Shown: in pieces, positions 1 to 6,949 of the stretch | Position numbering within the stretch: position 1 is the stretch's first letter | Layout: each line of letters opens with the position of its first letter | Source of the DNA: an uncultured Clostridium sp. | GTDB taxonomy: Bacteria > Bacillota > Clostridia > Lachnospirales > Lachnospiraceae | Reading direction: 5' to 3' | Assembly: GCA_900539185.1 (NCBI GenBank) | Contig: UQBG01000001.1 | Coordinates: 62,001 to 126,000, forward strand | DNA: 64,000 nt | Notes under the pieces: model-generated | The model's input: only the letters and a program-made list of their open reading frames with translations | Databases searched by the model: none | What the model was told of the DNA's origin: nothing | Made by a program: the position numbers and the translations under genes

Positions 1-245
1 GCCAGCCGGTTCCACGCAGTCTTCATTTCCTCAATCGTATCCGATATCCGGTACGTGTTCTTTATATAGTCTGCCGTTTCCGAGAAGCTCATACCGGAGA
101 TTTTATCCTGCATCCCCTCCGGTACCTCCATACCATGCCGGCGGAAGTATTCTTCATCAACTGCAGTCCATACCCACATCGAGTCTACCAGTGTTCCGTC
201 CAGATCAAAGATCACCGCCTGTATATCCTGTAGCATATTCTGCAT
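1..245 (-). CDS. HAD-family phosphatase, N-terminal part (cut by window edge)
   Basis: The first 81 codons of a haloacid dehalogenase-superfamily hydrolase; the rest lies beyond base 1. Motif I, DLDGTLVDS, is visible near residue 15 and holds the nucleophilic Asp and the acid/base Asp of the family. It is followed by the helical cap start (VDEEYFRRHG), as in beta-phosphoglucomutase or phosphoglycolate-phosphatase-like members. Substrate cannot be told from this fragment. The ATG at 245 overlaps the stop of the upstream rRNA methylase by one base (TAATG), so the two are probably translationally coupled. An SD-like AGGTGGC lies just before it. Confidence 0.85.
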   Translation of the reverse strand, partial: MQNMLQDIQAVIFDLDGTLVDSMWVWTAVDEEYFRRHGMEVPEGMQDKISGMSFSETADYIKNTYRISDTIEEMKTAWNRL

Positions 246-1609
246 TACAGCCACCTCCAGCCTGCCAGATACTTATTCTTCATCGTTCCGCGGCTTACCT
301 TTCCCCAACCCAACGGATATCCGTCCACGCAGAACAGCACCATACCGTCCGGTCCTTCTACCTCTATGGTTTCCCCCTTCAGGTACCGAATCACACGTTC
401 ATCGCTGACCGGAAGAGATACCACTGCATCGTATTCCTCTGCTTTCAGTGCCATCGCCAGAGACTGACTTGGTTCAAATCGGTTCTTCTTAATCTCTCCG
501 AGAAACAGTCCTGTACGAAGCAGCCGCAGTCCCTTTGTCTCCGGCATGTTCTCCGGCAGATAATATAACCGGTCCTTTTGCAGCTCCAGCCGGCTCTTAT
601 CCCAGTTCCAGCGGATCCTCTGCAGGAACTGTGTCACTTCTTCCGGAAGCTTTACCCGTTCCACGAGATGTCGGCTTTCTCCATATCCGGTTCCTCTCTG
701 CTCCTTCTTTCGAAGCATCGCTACAAAGTGGCCTTCTCCATGTAACCGGTGTGGCCATAACCGGCGGCACTTTCGCACCTCCGGATTCTTTCTCCGGCTC
801 CACTCCGGATGCCCGGTATCAAAGCCCTCATACATCGGCAGGTCAACCAGCTCCAGATCCGGTTCCAACTCCAGAAGATAGTCCATCGCCTGCTCATTCT
901 CCTCCGGCGAAAAGGTACAGGTTGAATATACCAAGGTGCCTCCCGGCCGCAGACACTTTACCATCTCATTTAATATACTGTGCTGAAGATTCACAAACAG
1001 ATCAACGCCATTGCTCTCCCACGCCTTTACCATAGAAGAAGACTTCCGAAACATTCCTTCCCCGGAGCATGGTGCATCGATCAGGATCTTATCAAAATAA
1101 TCCGGAAAATAATCTGCAATTACATTGGAAGGTTCACTTACTACCAGCATATTCGGAACACCAAACAGCTCCAGATTCTTAAGCAATGCCTTTGCTCTGG
1201 AATTGCTGATGTCGTTTGACACCAAAAGACCGGTGCCATGCAGCTTCGCTGCCAGCTCTGTCGACTTTCCTCCCGGTGCCGCACAGATATCCAATACCCG
1301 ATCGCCTTCTTCAACCGGGAGTACACTCGCCGGTGTCATCGCACTTGGTTCCTGTATATAATAGAGTCCTGCATAATAGTATGGATGTTTTGCCGGCTGA
1401 TCGGTATCCTCATAATAAAAACCATTCGCACACCATGGTACCGGCTTTAATGAAAATGGAGATATCCGTAGAAATTCTTCTACGGATATCTTCGCTGTAT
1501 TGACTCTCAGACCATGGTAGGACGGAATATCCAAAGATGCCTGATACTCTTCGTATTCCTCTCCCAGCATATCCTTCATTCGTAATTCAAAGCTCTCTGG
1601 CAGTTTCAT
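245..1609 (-). CDS. rsmF: RsmF/RsmB-type rRNA cytosine-C5 methyltransferase
   Basis: A 454-residue SAM-dependent m5C methyltransferase of the NOL1/NOP2/Sun family. The SAM-binding motif DICAAPGGKS is near residue 108, the motif IV catalytic-proline loop DAPCSGEGMFRK near 178, and the nucleophile Cys is in the motif VI stretch YSTCTFSPEENE near 230. A C-terminal PUA-like region of about 150 residues follows, as in RsmF-type proteins that methylate 16S rRNA. The ATG at 1609 has an AGGAGATATGAG spacer. It sits 43 bases after the alarmone synthetase and overlaps the downstream HAD gene by one base. The exact target base (for example C1407) is not deducible, so the symbol is a family-level assignment. 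Confidence 0.85.
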   Translation of the reverse strand: MKLPESFELRMKDMLGEEYEEYQASLDIPSYHGLRVNTAKISVEEFLRISPFSLKPVPWCANGFYYEDTDQPAKHPYYYAGLYYIQEPSAMTPASVLPVEEGDRVLDICAAPGGKSTELAAKLHGTGLLVSNDISNSRAKALLKNLELFGVPNMLVVSEPSNVIADYFPDYFDKILIDAPCSGEGMFRKSSSMVKAWESNGVDLFVNLQHSILNEMVKCLRPGGTLVYSTCTFSPEENEQAMDYLLELEPDLELVDLPMYEGFDTGHPEWSRRKNPEVRKCRRLWPHRLHGEGHFVAMLRKKEQRGTGYGESRHLVERVKLPEEVTQFLQRIRWNWDKSRLELQKDRLYYLPENMPETKGLRLLRTGLFLGEIKKNRFEPSQSLAMALKAEEYDAVVSLPVSDERVIRYLKGETIEVEGPDGMVLFCVDGYPLGWGKVSRGTMKNKYLAGWRWL

Positions 1610-1652
1610 CTCATATCTCCTGTCTATCCTGTTATATATCCTGCTGCTTGCA

Positions 1653-2456
1653 TCAGCTAAGGCTCTGTGCCTTATATCCTTCCGCTATTACATCCAGTTC
1701 ACGTCCAAAGCGTTCTAACTGTTCCAGATCCTGCGTTGCAAATATCTGATAGAATTCCTCCTGTATCTTTAAAACTTCTCGTTTATTTGCAACATGATAC
1801 AGATTCTGGATATTAATCAGTATATCCGATACCACATTTGCCTTAATCGTAAACATATTCTGTGCATCAATGATCTCATCCCGTACCGATGACATCTCGG
1901 AATCCAGTGCTACAATCGCGTCGGAAGCGGCATATAACCGTTCCCGCACATGCTCCGGCATATTCCCATGGTACTTGTACTGAAGCGAATGTTCGATCGT
2001 TGCCCAGAAATTCATCGCCATCGTCCGAATCTGAATCTCCGCCTGAAGCCGCTTTGTCCCTTCTAATGTATACACATCATAATAGACGATGATATGATAG
2101 CTTCGATAGCCGCTCTCCTTATAGTGTGAAATATAATCCTTCTCACACTTGATCTCCATATCCTTACGATTCCGTATAATCTCTACGACCTTATCGATAT
2201 CCTCGACAAACTGACACATGATCCGTATTCCGGCAATATCGTCGATTTCATCCTCGATCTCCTCAATCGCCAGATGCTTCTTATTCATCTTATCCAGAAT
2301 ACTGGATATCTTCTTTACTCTCCCCATAACCTGTTCGATCGGTGAATACTGTCCCTTGCTTCTATACTCCTGTATAATATGATTAAACTTCACTACCAGC
2401 TCATCGACCGCAAGCTGATAAGGCGACAGAATCTCCCGCCATAATTGTATCTCCAT
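1653..2456 (-). CDS. relQ: Small alarmone synthetase, RelQ/YjbM family (ppGpp synthase)
   Basis: A 267-residue protein with a lone RelA/SpoT nucleotidyltransferase domain. Visible motifs are GYRSYHI (about residue 116), the EIQIRTMAMNFWA segment (about 141) and IEHSLQYKY (about 154). There is no HD hydrolase, TGS or ACT domain, so it should synthesise (p)ppGpp from ATP and GTP/GDP without degrading it. Length fits the RelQ class, with a longer C-terminal helical tail that in RelQ supports tetramerisation. The SD AGGGGTGG precedes the ATG at 2456. A good sigma-A promoter lies about 30 bases upstream, so this gene probably starts its own unit with rsmF and the HAD gene behind it. Confidence 0.88.
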   Translation of the reverse strand: MEIQLWREILSPYQLAVDELVVKFNHIIQEYRSKGQYSPIEQVMGRVKKISSILDKMNKKHLAIEEIEDEIDDIAGIRIMCQFVEDIDKVVEIIRNRKDMEIKCEKDYISHYKESGYRSYHIIVYYDVYTLEGTKRLQAEIQIRTMAMNFWATIEHSLQYKYHGNMPEHVRERLYAASDAIVALDSEMSSVRDEIIDAQNMFTIKANVVSDILINIQNLYHVANKREVLKIQEEFYQIFATQDLEQLERFGRELDVIAEGYKAQSLS

Positions 2457-2485
2457 ATAACCACCCCTGTTGTTTTGCTGTCCTT

Positions 2486-2514
2486 ATCATATCATACTTT
2501 TTTTGCTTTTCCAA
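2486..2514 (-). promoter_or_regulatory. Sigma-A promoter of relQ
   Basis: On the minus strand TTGGAA (2514-2509), a 17-base spacer and TATGAT (2491-2486). The predicted start is about 20 bases before the ribosome binding site. Spacing is ideal and the boxes match 4/6 and 5/6. Confidence 0.6.
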
Positions 2515-2558
2515 CTTACTCCGTGGGAATTTTTCCGTCACTTTTCACCATGTGTAAT

Positions 2559-3269
2559 TCATTCTGCAAATGGTCTGTATTCAACTAATTTTCCGTTCAC
2601 ACTCATTACAAGCACTAAATCCTTATATTCAGCCGGTCGCTCCATATCTGTATCGTAGTCTAAAACATAAGTCAAATACTCATCTTCCGCTATCCTATAA
2701 GTAGGAGCATATTCCGAAAGTGAATACTGATTCGATACATCCTCCAGTGTATATCCCCAGTACAGGGAATCCGGATAAGTCTCCACTTCTCTATATTGAT
2801 CCTTCTCTACATCATATAAATATTTTACGGTACCATCTGATTTATAAAATCTCACATACTTTCCATTCCGGGACACTTCCACAAATACACAGGGATTCCC
2901 CTGGATTTGTGTCATGTCGCATGCCTGAAAGTCACAAAATCCAACCAACCGCCGTGCAGAAAGATCATAAACCCATATTCCAACATAATCATACATGATC
3001 ACAATATCCGATTCATAATATAGTATCGTCGGCATAGTACTCTCTATCTGTATTTCTTCCCTTCCGATCTCTGCAGCCATTACTTTATATGTACCTGCTG
3101 TCCTCATAAAAAAATACCAATAGCATATACTACCGACGAAAGCTACTATACAGGCTGCCAATGGCAGAATTCTTTTATAATGATGTTCTTCCCTTTTGAG
3201 TTTCCCTGCTTCCACGATATAATGATCATCAATGTCCGTTATCGCTGCAAAAAGTCTATCTTCTTTCAT
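2559..3269 (-). CDS. Probable membrane anti-sigma factor paired with the ECF sigma gene
   Basis: A 236-residue protein with a short cytoplasmic N-terminus (about 35 residues containing AITDIDDHYIVEAG), one membrane segment at about residues 33-52 (ILPLAACIVAFVGSICYWYFF) and an extracellular domain of about 180 residues rich in aromatic and acidic residues. I recognise no named domain. The start overlaps the stop of the sigma gene by four bases (ATGA), and the cytosolic head / single span / outer sensor layout is typical of anti-sigma partners of clostridial ECF factors. Binding of the sigma factor is inferred only from context. It could instead be a membrane target of the sigma factor. Confidence 0.6.
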   Translation of the reverse strand: MKEDRLFAAITDIDDHYIVEAGKLKREEHHYKRILPLAACIVAFVGSICYWYFFMRTAGTYKVMAAEIGREEIQIESTMPTILYYESDIVIMYDYVGIWVYDLSARRLVGFCDFQACDMTQIQGNPCVFVEVSRNGKYVRFYKSDGTVKYLYDVEKDQYREVETYPDSLYWGYTLEDVSNQYSLSEYAPTYRIAEDEYLTYVLDYDTDMERPAEYKDLVLVMSVNGKLVEYRPFAE

Positions 3270-3823
3270 TGTCCGTATCCCCTTTCAATCAAATAGTTCC
3301 GTAGCTTTGTTCTTAACCGTTTTAATATAACCGACACATGATTTTCCGTCATTCCAACGGTTTTGGCCAGTTCCCTCACACTGTCTCCATACCAATATCT
3401 GCGAACAAACAGCTTTCGTTTATGCTCAGGCAGCTCAGAAAGAAATGAATTAATCACCTCTGTAAGCATATGCTGATCCCACACTTCTTCAAGATTGTTC
3501 GAACCAATCTCTTCTGCCAGTTCCTCCAATGCTATCATCATCTGACTGCCTCCACGTTTCTGTGCTCTGTTTTTCTTATATCGATTAAATGCTACATTCC
3601 TTACGATCTTTCCTATATATGCTGCCAGCAGATCCGGTCGATGGGGTGGAATAGAATTCCATAGTTTCAAATAAACTTCATTAACACACTCTTCCGCATC
3701 TTCCGGACTTTCCACTATATGTCGGGCAATTGCCATACTGTAGGCTCCATACTTTTCAGATGTTGCGGAAATTGCTTTTTCATCTCTGTCCCAATACATC
3801 TGAACAATCTCTTCATCTTCCAT
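3266..3823 (-). CDS. ECF RNA polymerase sigma factor
   Basis: A 185-residue sigma-70 family protein with only regions 2 and 4. Region 2 covers about residues 5-80 (YLKLWNSIPPHRPDLLAAYI, then IVRNVAFNRYKK, a region 2.3/2.4-like stretch). Region 4 covers about residues 115-180, with the helix-turn-helix ELAKTVGMTENHVSVILKRL. SD AAAGGAGG precedes the ATG at 3823. The next gene overlaps by ATGA and is likely its membrane regulator. An upstream sequence resembling a clostridial ECF promoter suggests autoregulation. The inducing signal is unknown. Confidence 0.85.
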   Translation of the reverse strand: MEDEEIVQMYWDRDEKAISATSEKYGAYSMAIARHIVESPEDAEECVNEVYLKLWNSIPPHRPDLLAAYIGKIVRNVAFNRYKKNRAQKRGGSQMMIALEELAEEIGSNNLEEVWDQHMLTEVINSFLSELPEHKRKLFVRRYWYGDSVRELAKTVGMTENHVSVILKRLRTKLRNYLIERGYGQ

Positions 3824-3841
3824 GCCATATTCCTCCTTTCA

Positions 3842-3872
3842 CTTATATAGACAACTTCCACGGAAAAATCTG
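3842..3872 (-). promoter_or_regulatory. Possible autoregulated ECF promoter
   Basis: Minus strand: CAGATTTTTCC (3872-3862), then about 8 bases, then TGTCTATATAAG (3853-3842), just before the SD of the sigma gene. The GTCTATAT core resembles the -10 of many clostridial ECF promoters. I see no good sigma-A promoter here. The assignment is by resemblance only. Confidence 0.35.
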
Positions 3873-3878
3873 ACTGTT

Positions 3879-4580
3879 TTATTCCAGTTTTTTCAAAAAT
3901 GGATATGGATTTACACTGATCTCAGTCCCCGATGAATCATAGATATAAATTCCGACATGCAGATGCGTTTCAAACATTCCGGTCGTTCCTTCTTCTCCAT
4001 AGCCGGAATCACCCATAAACCCAAGAAGCTGCCCTGCATACACCGGATCTCCGATCTCCAGTCCGTCTGCATAAGACTGCAGATGCGCATAATAATAGTA
4101 CACACCCTGATCTGACCGGATTCCGATCCGCCATCCGCCAAGCCTCAACCACCCTTTATTCTTGACAACACCATCCGTCATACTGACCACCGGGATCACG
4201 CCCGGAACATTTTGCAGAGCCATAATATCGGTACCCTCATGCTTTCGATCTCCGCCAAAGGTGCGTTCTCCATACCAGGAATCGATATACTCCGTATCCT
4301 GTATATAAGATCGTTCCACAGGGAAGTAGCGAATATCTGTCTGAATCTTCCGATATTCCTCCTGAAACCATACCTGATAGTCCTTCCGCAGTCGATGAAA
4401 CTGTATATATGACTCCGGTTCCTGCCGAAATTGATCCAGTTCCTGCCGGTACCGATCCTGAGCCGCTTCTTTCGTTACCCGATCTAACACTCTCCATTCT
4501 ACCAGAAAACAAAGAACCAGACACAAAATCATGATTCCGTATCGGCCGGCAGTGATTCCACATTGACGCATTCTCTGCAT
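3879..4580 (-). CDS. Membrane-anchored M23 (LytM) peptidoglycan endopeptidase
   Basis: A 233-residue protein with an N-terminal membrane anchor (residues about 12-30, IMILCLVLCFLVEW), a basic/acidic linker that may form a coiled coil, and an M23 domain. Metal ligands are visible: HEGTD (His and Asp) near residue 118 and THLHVGIY (second His of the HxH) near 207, so the site looks intact. It should cut peptide cross-links outside the membrane. I chose ATG 4580, because it has the SD AAGGGGG 7 bases upstream; the ATGs at 4604 and 4601 lack an SD. That SD lies in the 3' arm of a terminator-like hairpin, and a sigma-E-like promoter overlaps it. This hints at a sporulation role such as the SpoIIQ/SpoIIR-era peptidases, but that is unproven. 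Confidence 0.82.
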   Translation of the reverse strand: MQRMRQCGITAGRYGIMILCLVLCFLVEWRVLDRVTKEAAQDRYRQELDQFRQEPESYIQFHRLRKDYQVWFQEEYRKIQTDIRYFPVERSYIQDTEYIDSWYGERTFGGDRKHEGTDIMALQNVPGVIPVVSMTDGVVKNKGWLRLGGWRIGIRSDQGVYYYYAHLQSYADGLEIGDPVYAGQLLGFMGDSGYGEEGTTGMFETHLHVGIYIYDSSGTEISVNPYPFLKKLE

Positions 4581-4583
4581 ACA

Positions 4584-4632
4584 AAAACCCCCTTCCTGCA
4601 TCATTTTATGTCAGGAATAGGGGTTTTATTTC
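4584..4632 (-). terminator. Terminator hairpin carrying the SD and a sporulation-like promoter of the M23 gene
   Basis: The arms are 4627-4612 (AAAACCCC, bulge, TTCCTG) and 4598-4584 (CAGGAA, then GGGGG and TTTT on the minus strand), with a 13-base loop. The stem is about 14 bp with a small internal bulge and is followed by T5. It lies right after the stop of the zinc-ribbon gene at 4646. The 3' arm contains the SD GGAAGGGGG of the M23 gene. Within the element, GAAATAAA (4632-4625), 14 bases, CATAAAAT (4610-4603) resembles a sigma-E promoter (-10 near CATACAnT). Confidence 0.6.
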
Positions 4633-4645
4633 TATTTTTCATTTA

Positions 4646-5536
4646 TCATTCATAGGTTGTCTCTGCCCGCACTGTAAGAACAGCCTTCAACTCATAATTA
4701 TCCAGTGATGTACCGGTTATTTCATAAATCGTATCCCCGGTCTGATAGTCATCCGGTATGAGCAGATAGATTCGTTCCGTACTGCCATTTGCAGTTATCT
4801 TCAGGCAAATCAGATTCTTTACCTCATAGCCATTCTCCATCGCATAGGCAGTCACATAAAGCATGTCCTTCTGATCCGCATCATCGTAGACGGAATCCAT
4901 ATAATTATATGACGTATAGGTTCCTTTCTCATCATTTAATACACATGCGCCGTTTTGTCCCAAAATGATATAACCGCCGCCATCCACATCATAGATCATC
5001 GTATCACTCAGATCCGGAACATCTGCAAATTCTGCATTCATCAACTGCTGCAATACCCCGAATGGGCCGGTTCCATATTCCATCCGGAAGGCCACATCCA
5101 TAATCCCTGTGAATCCACTTCCTACCATAGCGATCCCGCCCAGTACCAGTCCGATAATCGCAGGTGCCTTAATCTGTTTCTTAACCAGAGCCAGAATACC
5201 AAATACAATCGCCGCAATTGCCAGAAGCAATCCCAGCCACCATACACAGCACGCACTCAACACCGCTACACCGGCAAATACAATCGCTAAAATGCTGAAT
5301 GCCTTTTTCTTCTTTGTCGGTACTGGCTGTTGTATAACCGGATTTCCGCCATTGAACTCTCCTGTACTATAGACCGGTCTGCCCATCGCCGGTTGCTGTG
5401 GTAAAACTGCCTGTCCTCCTGCCATCGACTGCTGTGGCGGTATCACCTGTCCTGTGGATAACTGTGCTCCGCATACCGGGCAGATTCCCGATATATTATC
5501 TACAACAGAGCCACATACATTACATCGTTCCTGCAT
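4646..5536 (-). CDS. Zinc-ribbon membrane protein with DUF4190-like segment
   Basis: A 296-residue protein. An N-terminal zinc ribbon (CNVCGSVV...CPVCGA, residues 5-23) is followed by a Gln/Pro-rich linker (about 25-75), two hydrophobic segments (about 80-150, FSILAIVFAGVAVL and IIGLVLGGIAMV) resembling DUF4190, and an outer domain of about 130 residues with no recognised fold. Function is unknown. The layout is the same as the larger protein at 48164-49402, suggesting paralogy. SD GAAGGGAG precedes the ATG at 5536. It sits 18 bases after rnhA and is followed by the hairpin at 4584-4627. Confidence 0.7.
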   Translation of the reverse strand: MQERCNVCGSVVDNISGICPVCGAQLSTGQVIPPQQSMAGGQAVLPQQPAMGRPVYSTGEFNGGNPVIQQPVPTKKKKAFSILAIVFAGVAVLSACCVWWLGLLLAIAAIVFGILALVKKQIKAPAIIGLVLGGIAMVGSGFTGIMDVAFRMEYGTGPFGVLQQLMNAEFADVPDLSDTMIYDVDGGGYIILGQNGACVLNDEKGTYTSYNYMDSVYDDADQKDMLYVTAYAMENGYEVKNLICLKITANGSTERIYLLIPDDYQTGDTIYEITGTSLDNYELKAVLTVRAETTYE

Positions 5537-5554
5537 TTTCTTTTTTCTCCCTTC

Positions 5555-6031
5555 TCATCCTGTAAATCCAGTATCTTCCTGTAGGCAGCCACTATCTGCC
5601 GCCTGCGTAGCCAATGTATCACACCGTTCATTCTGCGGATGTCCGGCATGTCCTTTAATCCAGTGAAATGTGATCTGATGCGGCTTCTTTGCTTCCAGCA
5701 GCCGCTTCCACAGATCGATATTCTTCACCGGGTTGCTGGTGTTCAGTTTCCAGTTCTTCTTTAGCCATCCATCAATCCAATGCTCCGTAAATGCTTTTAC
5801 GACATATTGTGAATCCGAATATAAATCAATGTCACACGGCCTAATCAATGCCTCCAGCCCGGCGATCACTCCCATTAATTCCATTCGGTTATTGGTCGTC
5901 TCACGATAGCCACCGGAATACTCCCGTGTATGAAGCGTTCCCTTTGGATCTATGTATTCTATGACCGTTCCATATCCACCCGGTCCCGGATTGCCTCTGG
6001 AAGATCCGTCTGTATAGATTGTTACATGCAT
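5555..6031 (-). CDS. rnhA: Ribonuclease HI
   Basis: A 158-residue RNase HI, the usual length. The four carboxylates of the family appear in order: YTDGSSRGNPGPGGYG (Asp 7), RMELMGVIAGLEAL (Glu about 50), LYSDSQYVV (Asp about 72) and HPQNERCDTLA (Asp about 140), with the basic WIKGHAGH loop. It cleaves RNA in RNA:DNA hybrids. It lies 16 bases after punA and is probably in the same transcript. SD AGGGACAGGAATGAG precedes the ATG. Confidence 0.95.
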   Translation of the reverse strand: MHVTIYTDGSSRGNPGPGGYGTVIEYIDPKGTLHTREYSGGYRETTNNRMELMGVIAGLEALIRPCDIDLYSDSQYVVKAFTEHWIDGWLKKNWKLNTSNPVKNIDLWKRLLEAKKPHQITFHWIKGHAGHPQNERCDTLATQAADSGCLQEDTGFTG

Positions 6032-6047
6032 CTCATTCCTGTCCCTT

Positions 6048-6869
6048 CTAAAAACTTTCTATGCTCTCACGTACCAGTTGCTTGAACTGCTTTGCGACAC
6101 GATCCGCCGTTTCCTGCACTTCTTCGTGTGACAGCGGTGCTCCTGTGATCCCGCATGCCATATTCGTAATGCAGGAAATTCCACAGATTTTCATCCCCAT
6201 ATGGTTCGCTGCTATGGCCTCACATGCTGTACTCATTCCACAGGCATCTGCTCCTAAAAGTGCCGCCATCCGCACCTCGGCCGGGCTTTCATAGGCCGGT
6301 CCGGTAAACTGAATATATACCCCTTGCTTTAACGGAATCTCCAGTTCTTCTGCCTTTTGCTTTAGCTTCTCCTGCAGTTCCTTTGCGTAGATCTGTGACA
6401 TATCCGGAAACCGCACCCCAAGTTCCTCTATATTCGTTCCGATCAATGGCGATGGTACAAAGGAGGATATCTGATCCGTCAACATCATCAGTGTTCCCGG
6501 TGAAAACGTCCGGTTGATTCCACCGGCTGCATTCGTCAAAAATAGGATCTCTGCCCCCAGCAGCTTCATCAATCGAATCGGCATCACAACATCCGACATC
6601 GCATATCCTTCATAATAATGCACACGCCCCTGCATAATCACCACCGGAACGGTTCCCATATATCCAAATACAAATCTTCCCTTATGACCGGCTACCGTAG
6701 ACAGCGGGAACCCTTCCAGCTCCGAATATGGTACCGTATCCACGATCTCGATCTCATCTGCCAATGCACCCAACCCGGATCCTAAGACCAGTGCCACCTT
6801 TGGAACGATATGGATCCGTTCCCTGCACTGCTGATAGCATGTCATAAGCTTCTTATATGCTGTATCCAT
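6048..6869 (-). CDS. punA: Purine nucleoside phosphorylase (trimeric, PunA/PupG type)
   Basis: A 273-residue class of PNP that splits inosine/guanosine and deoxy forms with phosphate. Visible motifs are VLGSGLGALAD near residue 30, the phosphate-binding GHKGRF and QGRVHYYEG, and LTNAAGGIN, GPAYESPAE and GMSTACEAIAA in the base/ribose site. The reading frame runs open to 6944, but ATG 6869 is preferred because it is preceded by AAAGGGAAAG and follows the promoter. The gene works with pdp and deoB (57-60 kb) in nucleoside salvage. A sigma-A promoter inside an inverted repeat lies upstream. Confidence 0.93.
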   Translation of the reverse strand: MDTAYKKLMTCYQQCRERIHIVPKVALVLGSGLGALADEIEIVDTVPYSELEGFPLSTVAGHKGRFVFGYMGTVPVVIMQGRVHYYEGYAMSDVVMPIRLMKLLGAEILFLTNAAGGINRTFSPGTLMMLTDQISSFVPSPLIGTNIEELGVRFPDMSQIYAKELQEKLKQKAEELEIPLKQGVYIQFTGPAYESPAEVRMAALLGADACGMSTACEAIAANHMGMKICGISCITNMACGITGAPLSHEEVQETADRVAKQFKQLVRESIESF

Positions 6870-6893
6870 TTTTCTTTCCCTTTCATAAAAATA

Positions 6894-6944
6894 TGTCCTT
6901 GACCTCGATATTTTTAGTATAACAAAGTCTGAAGTCAAGGACAA
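6894..6944 (-). promoter_or_regulatory. punA promoter enclosed by a 10-bp inverted repeat / spoIVA terminator
   Basis: Sigma-A-like TTGTCC (6944-6939), 17 bases, TATACT (6921-6916). A perfect 10-bp inverted repeat TGTCCTTGAC (6943-6934) and GTCAAGGACA (6903-6894) flanks it, with 30 bases between. On the minus strand the second arm is followed by TATTTTT. The repeat can therefore be the intrinsic terminator of spoIVA (stop at 6950), with the punA -10 inside its loop. It could also be a protein operator. Confidence 0.55.
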
Positions 6945-6949
6945 CTACT

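Noticed and set aside
6870..6944. N-terminal extension of purine nucleoside phosphorylase
   Set aside because: It would be read from the promoter region; ATG 6869 has the SD and fits the family's N-terminus.
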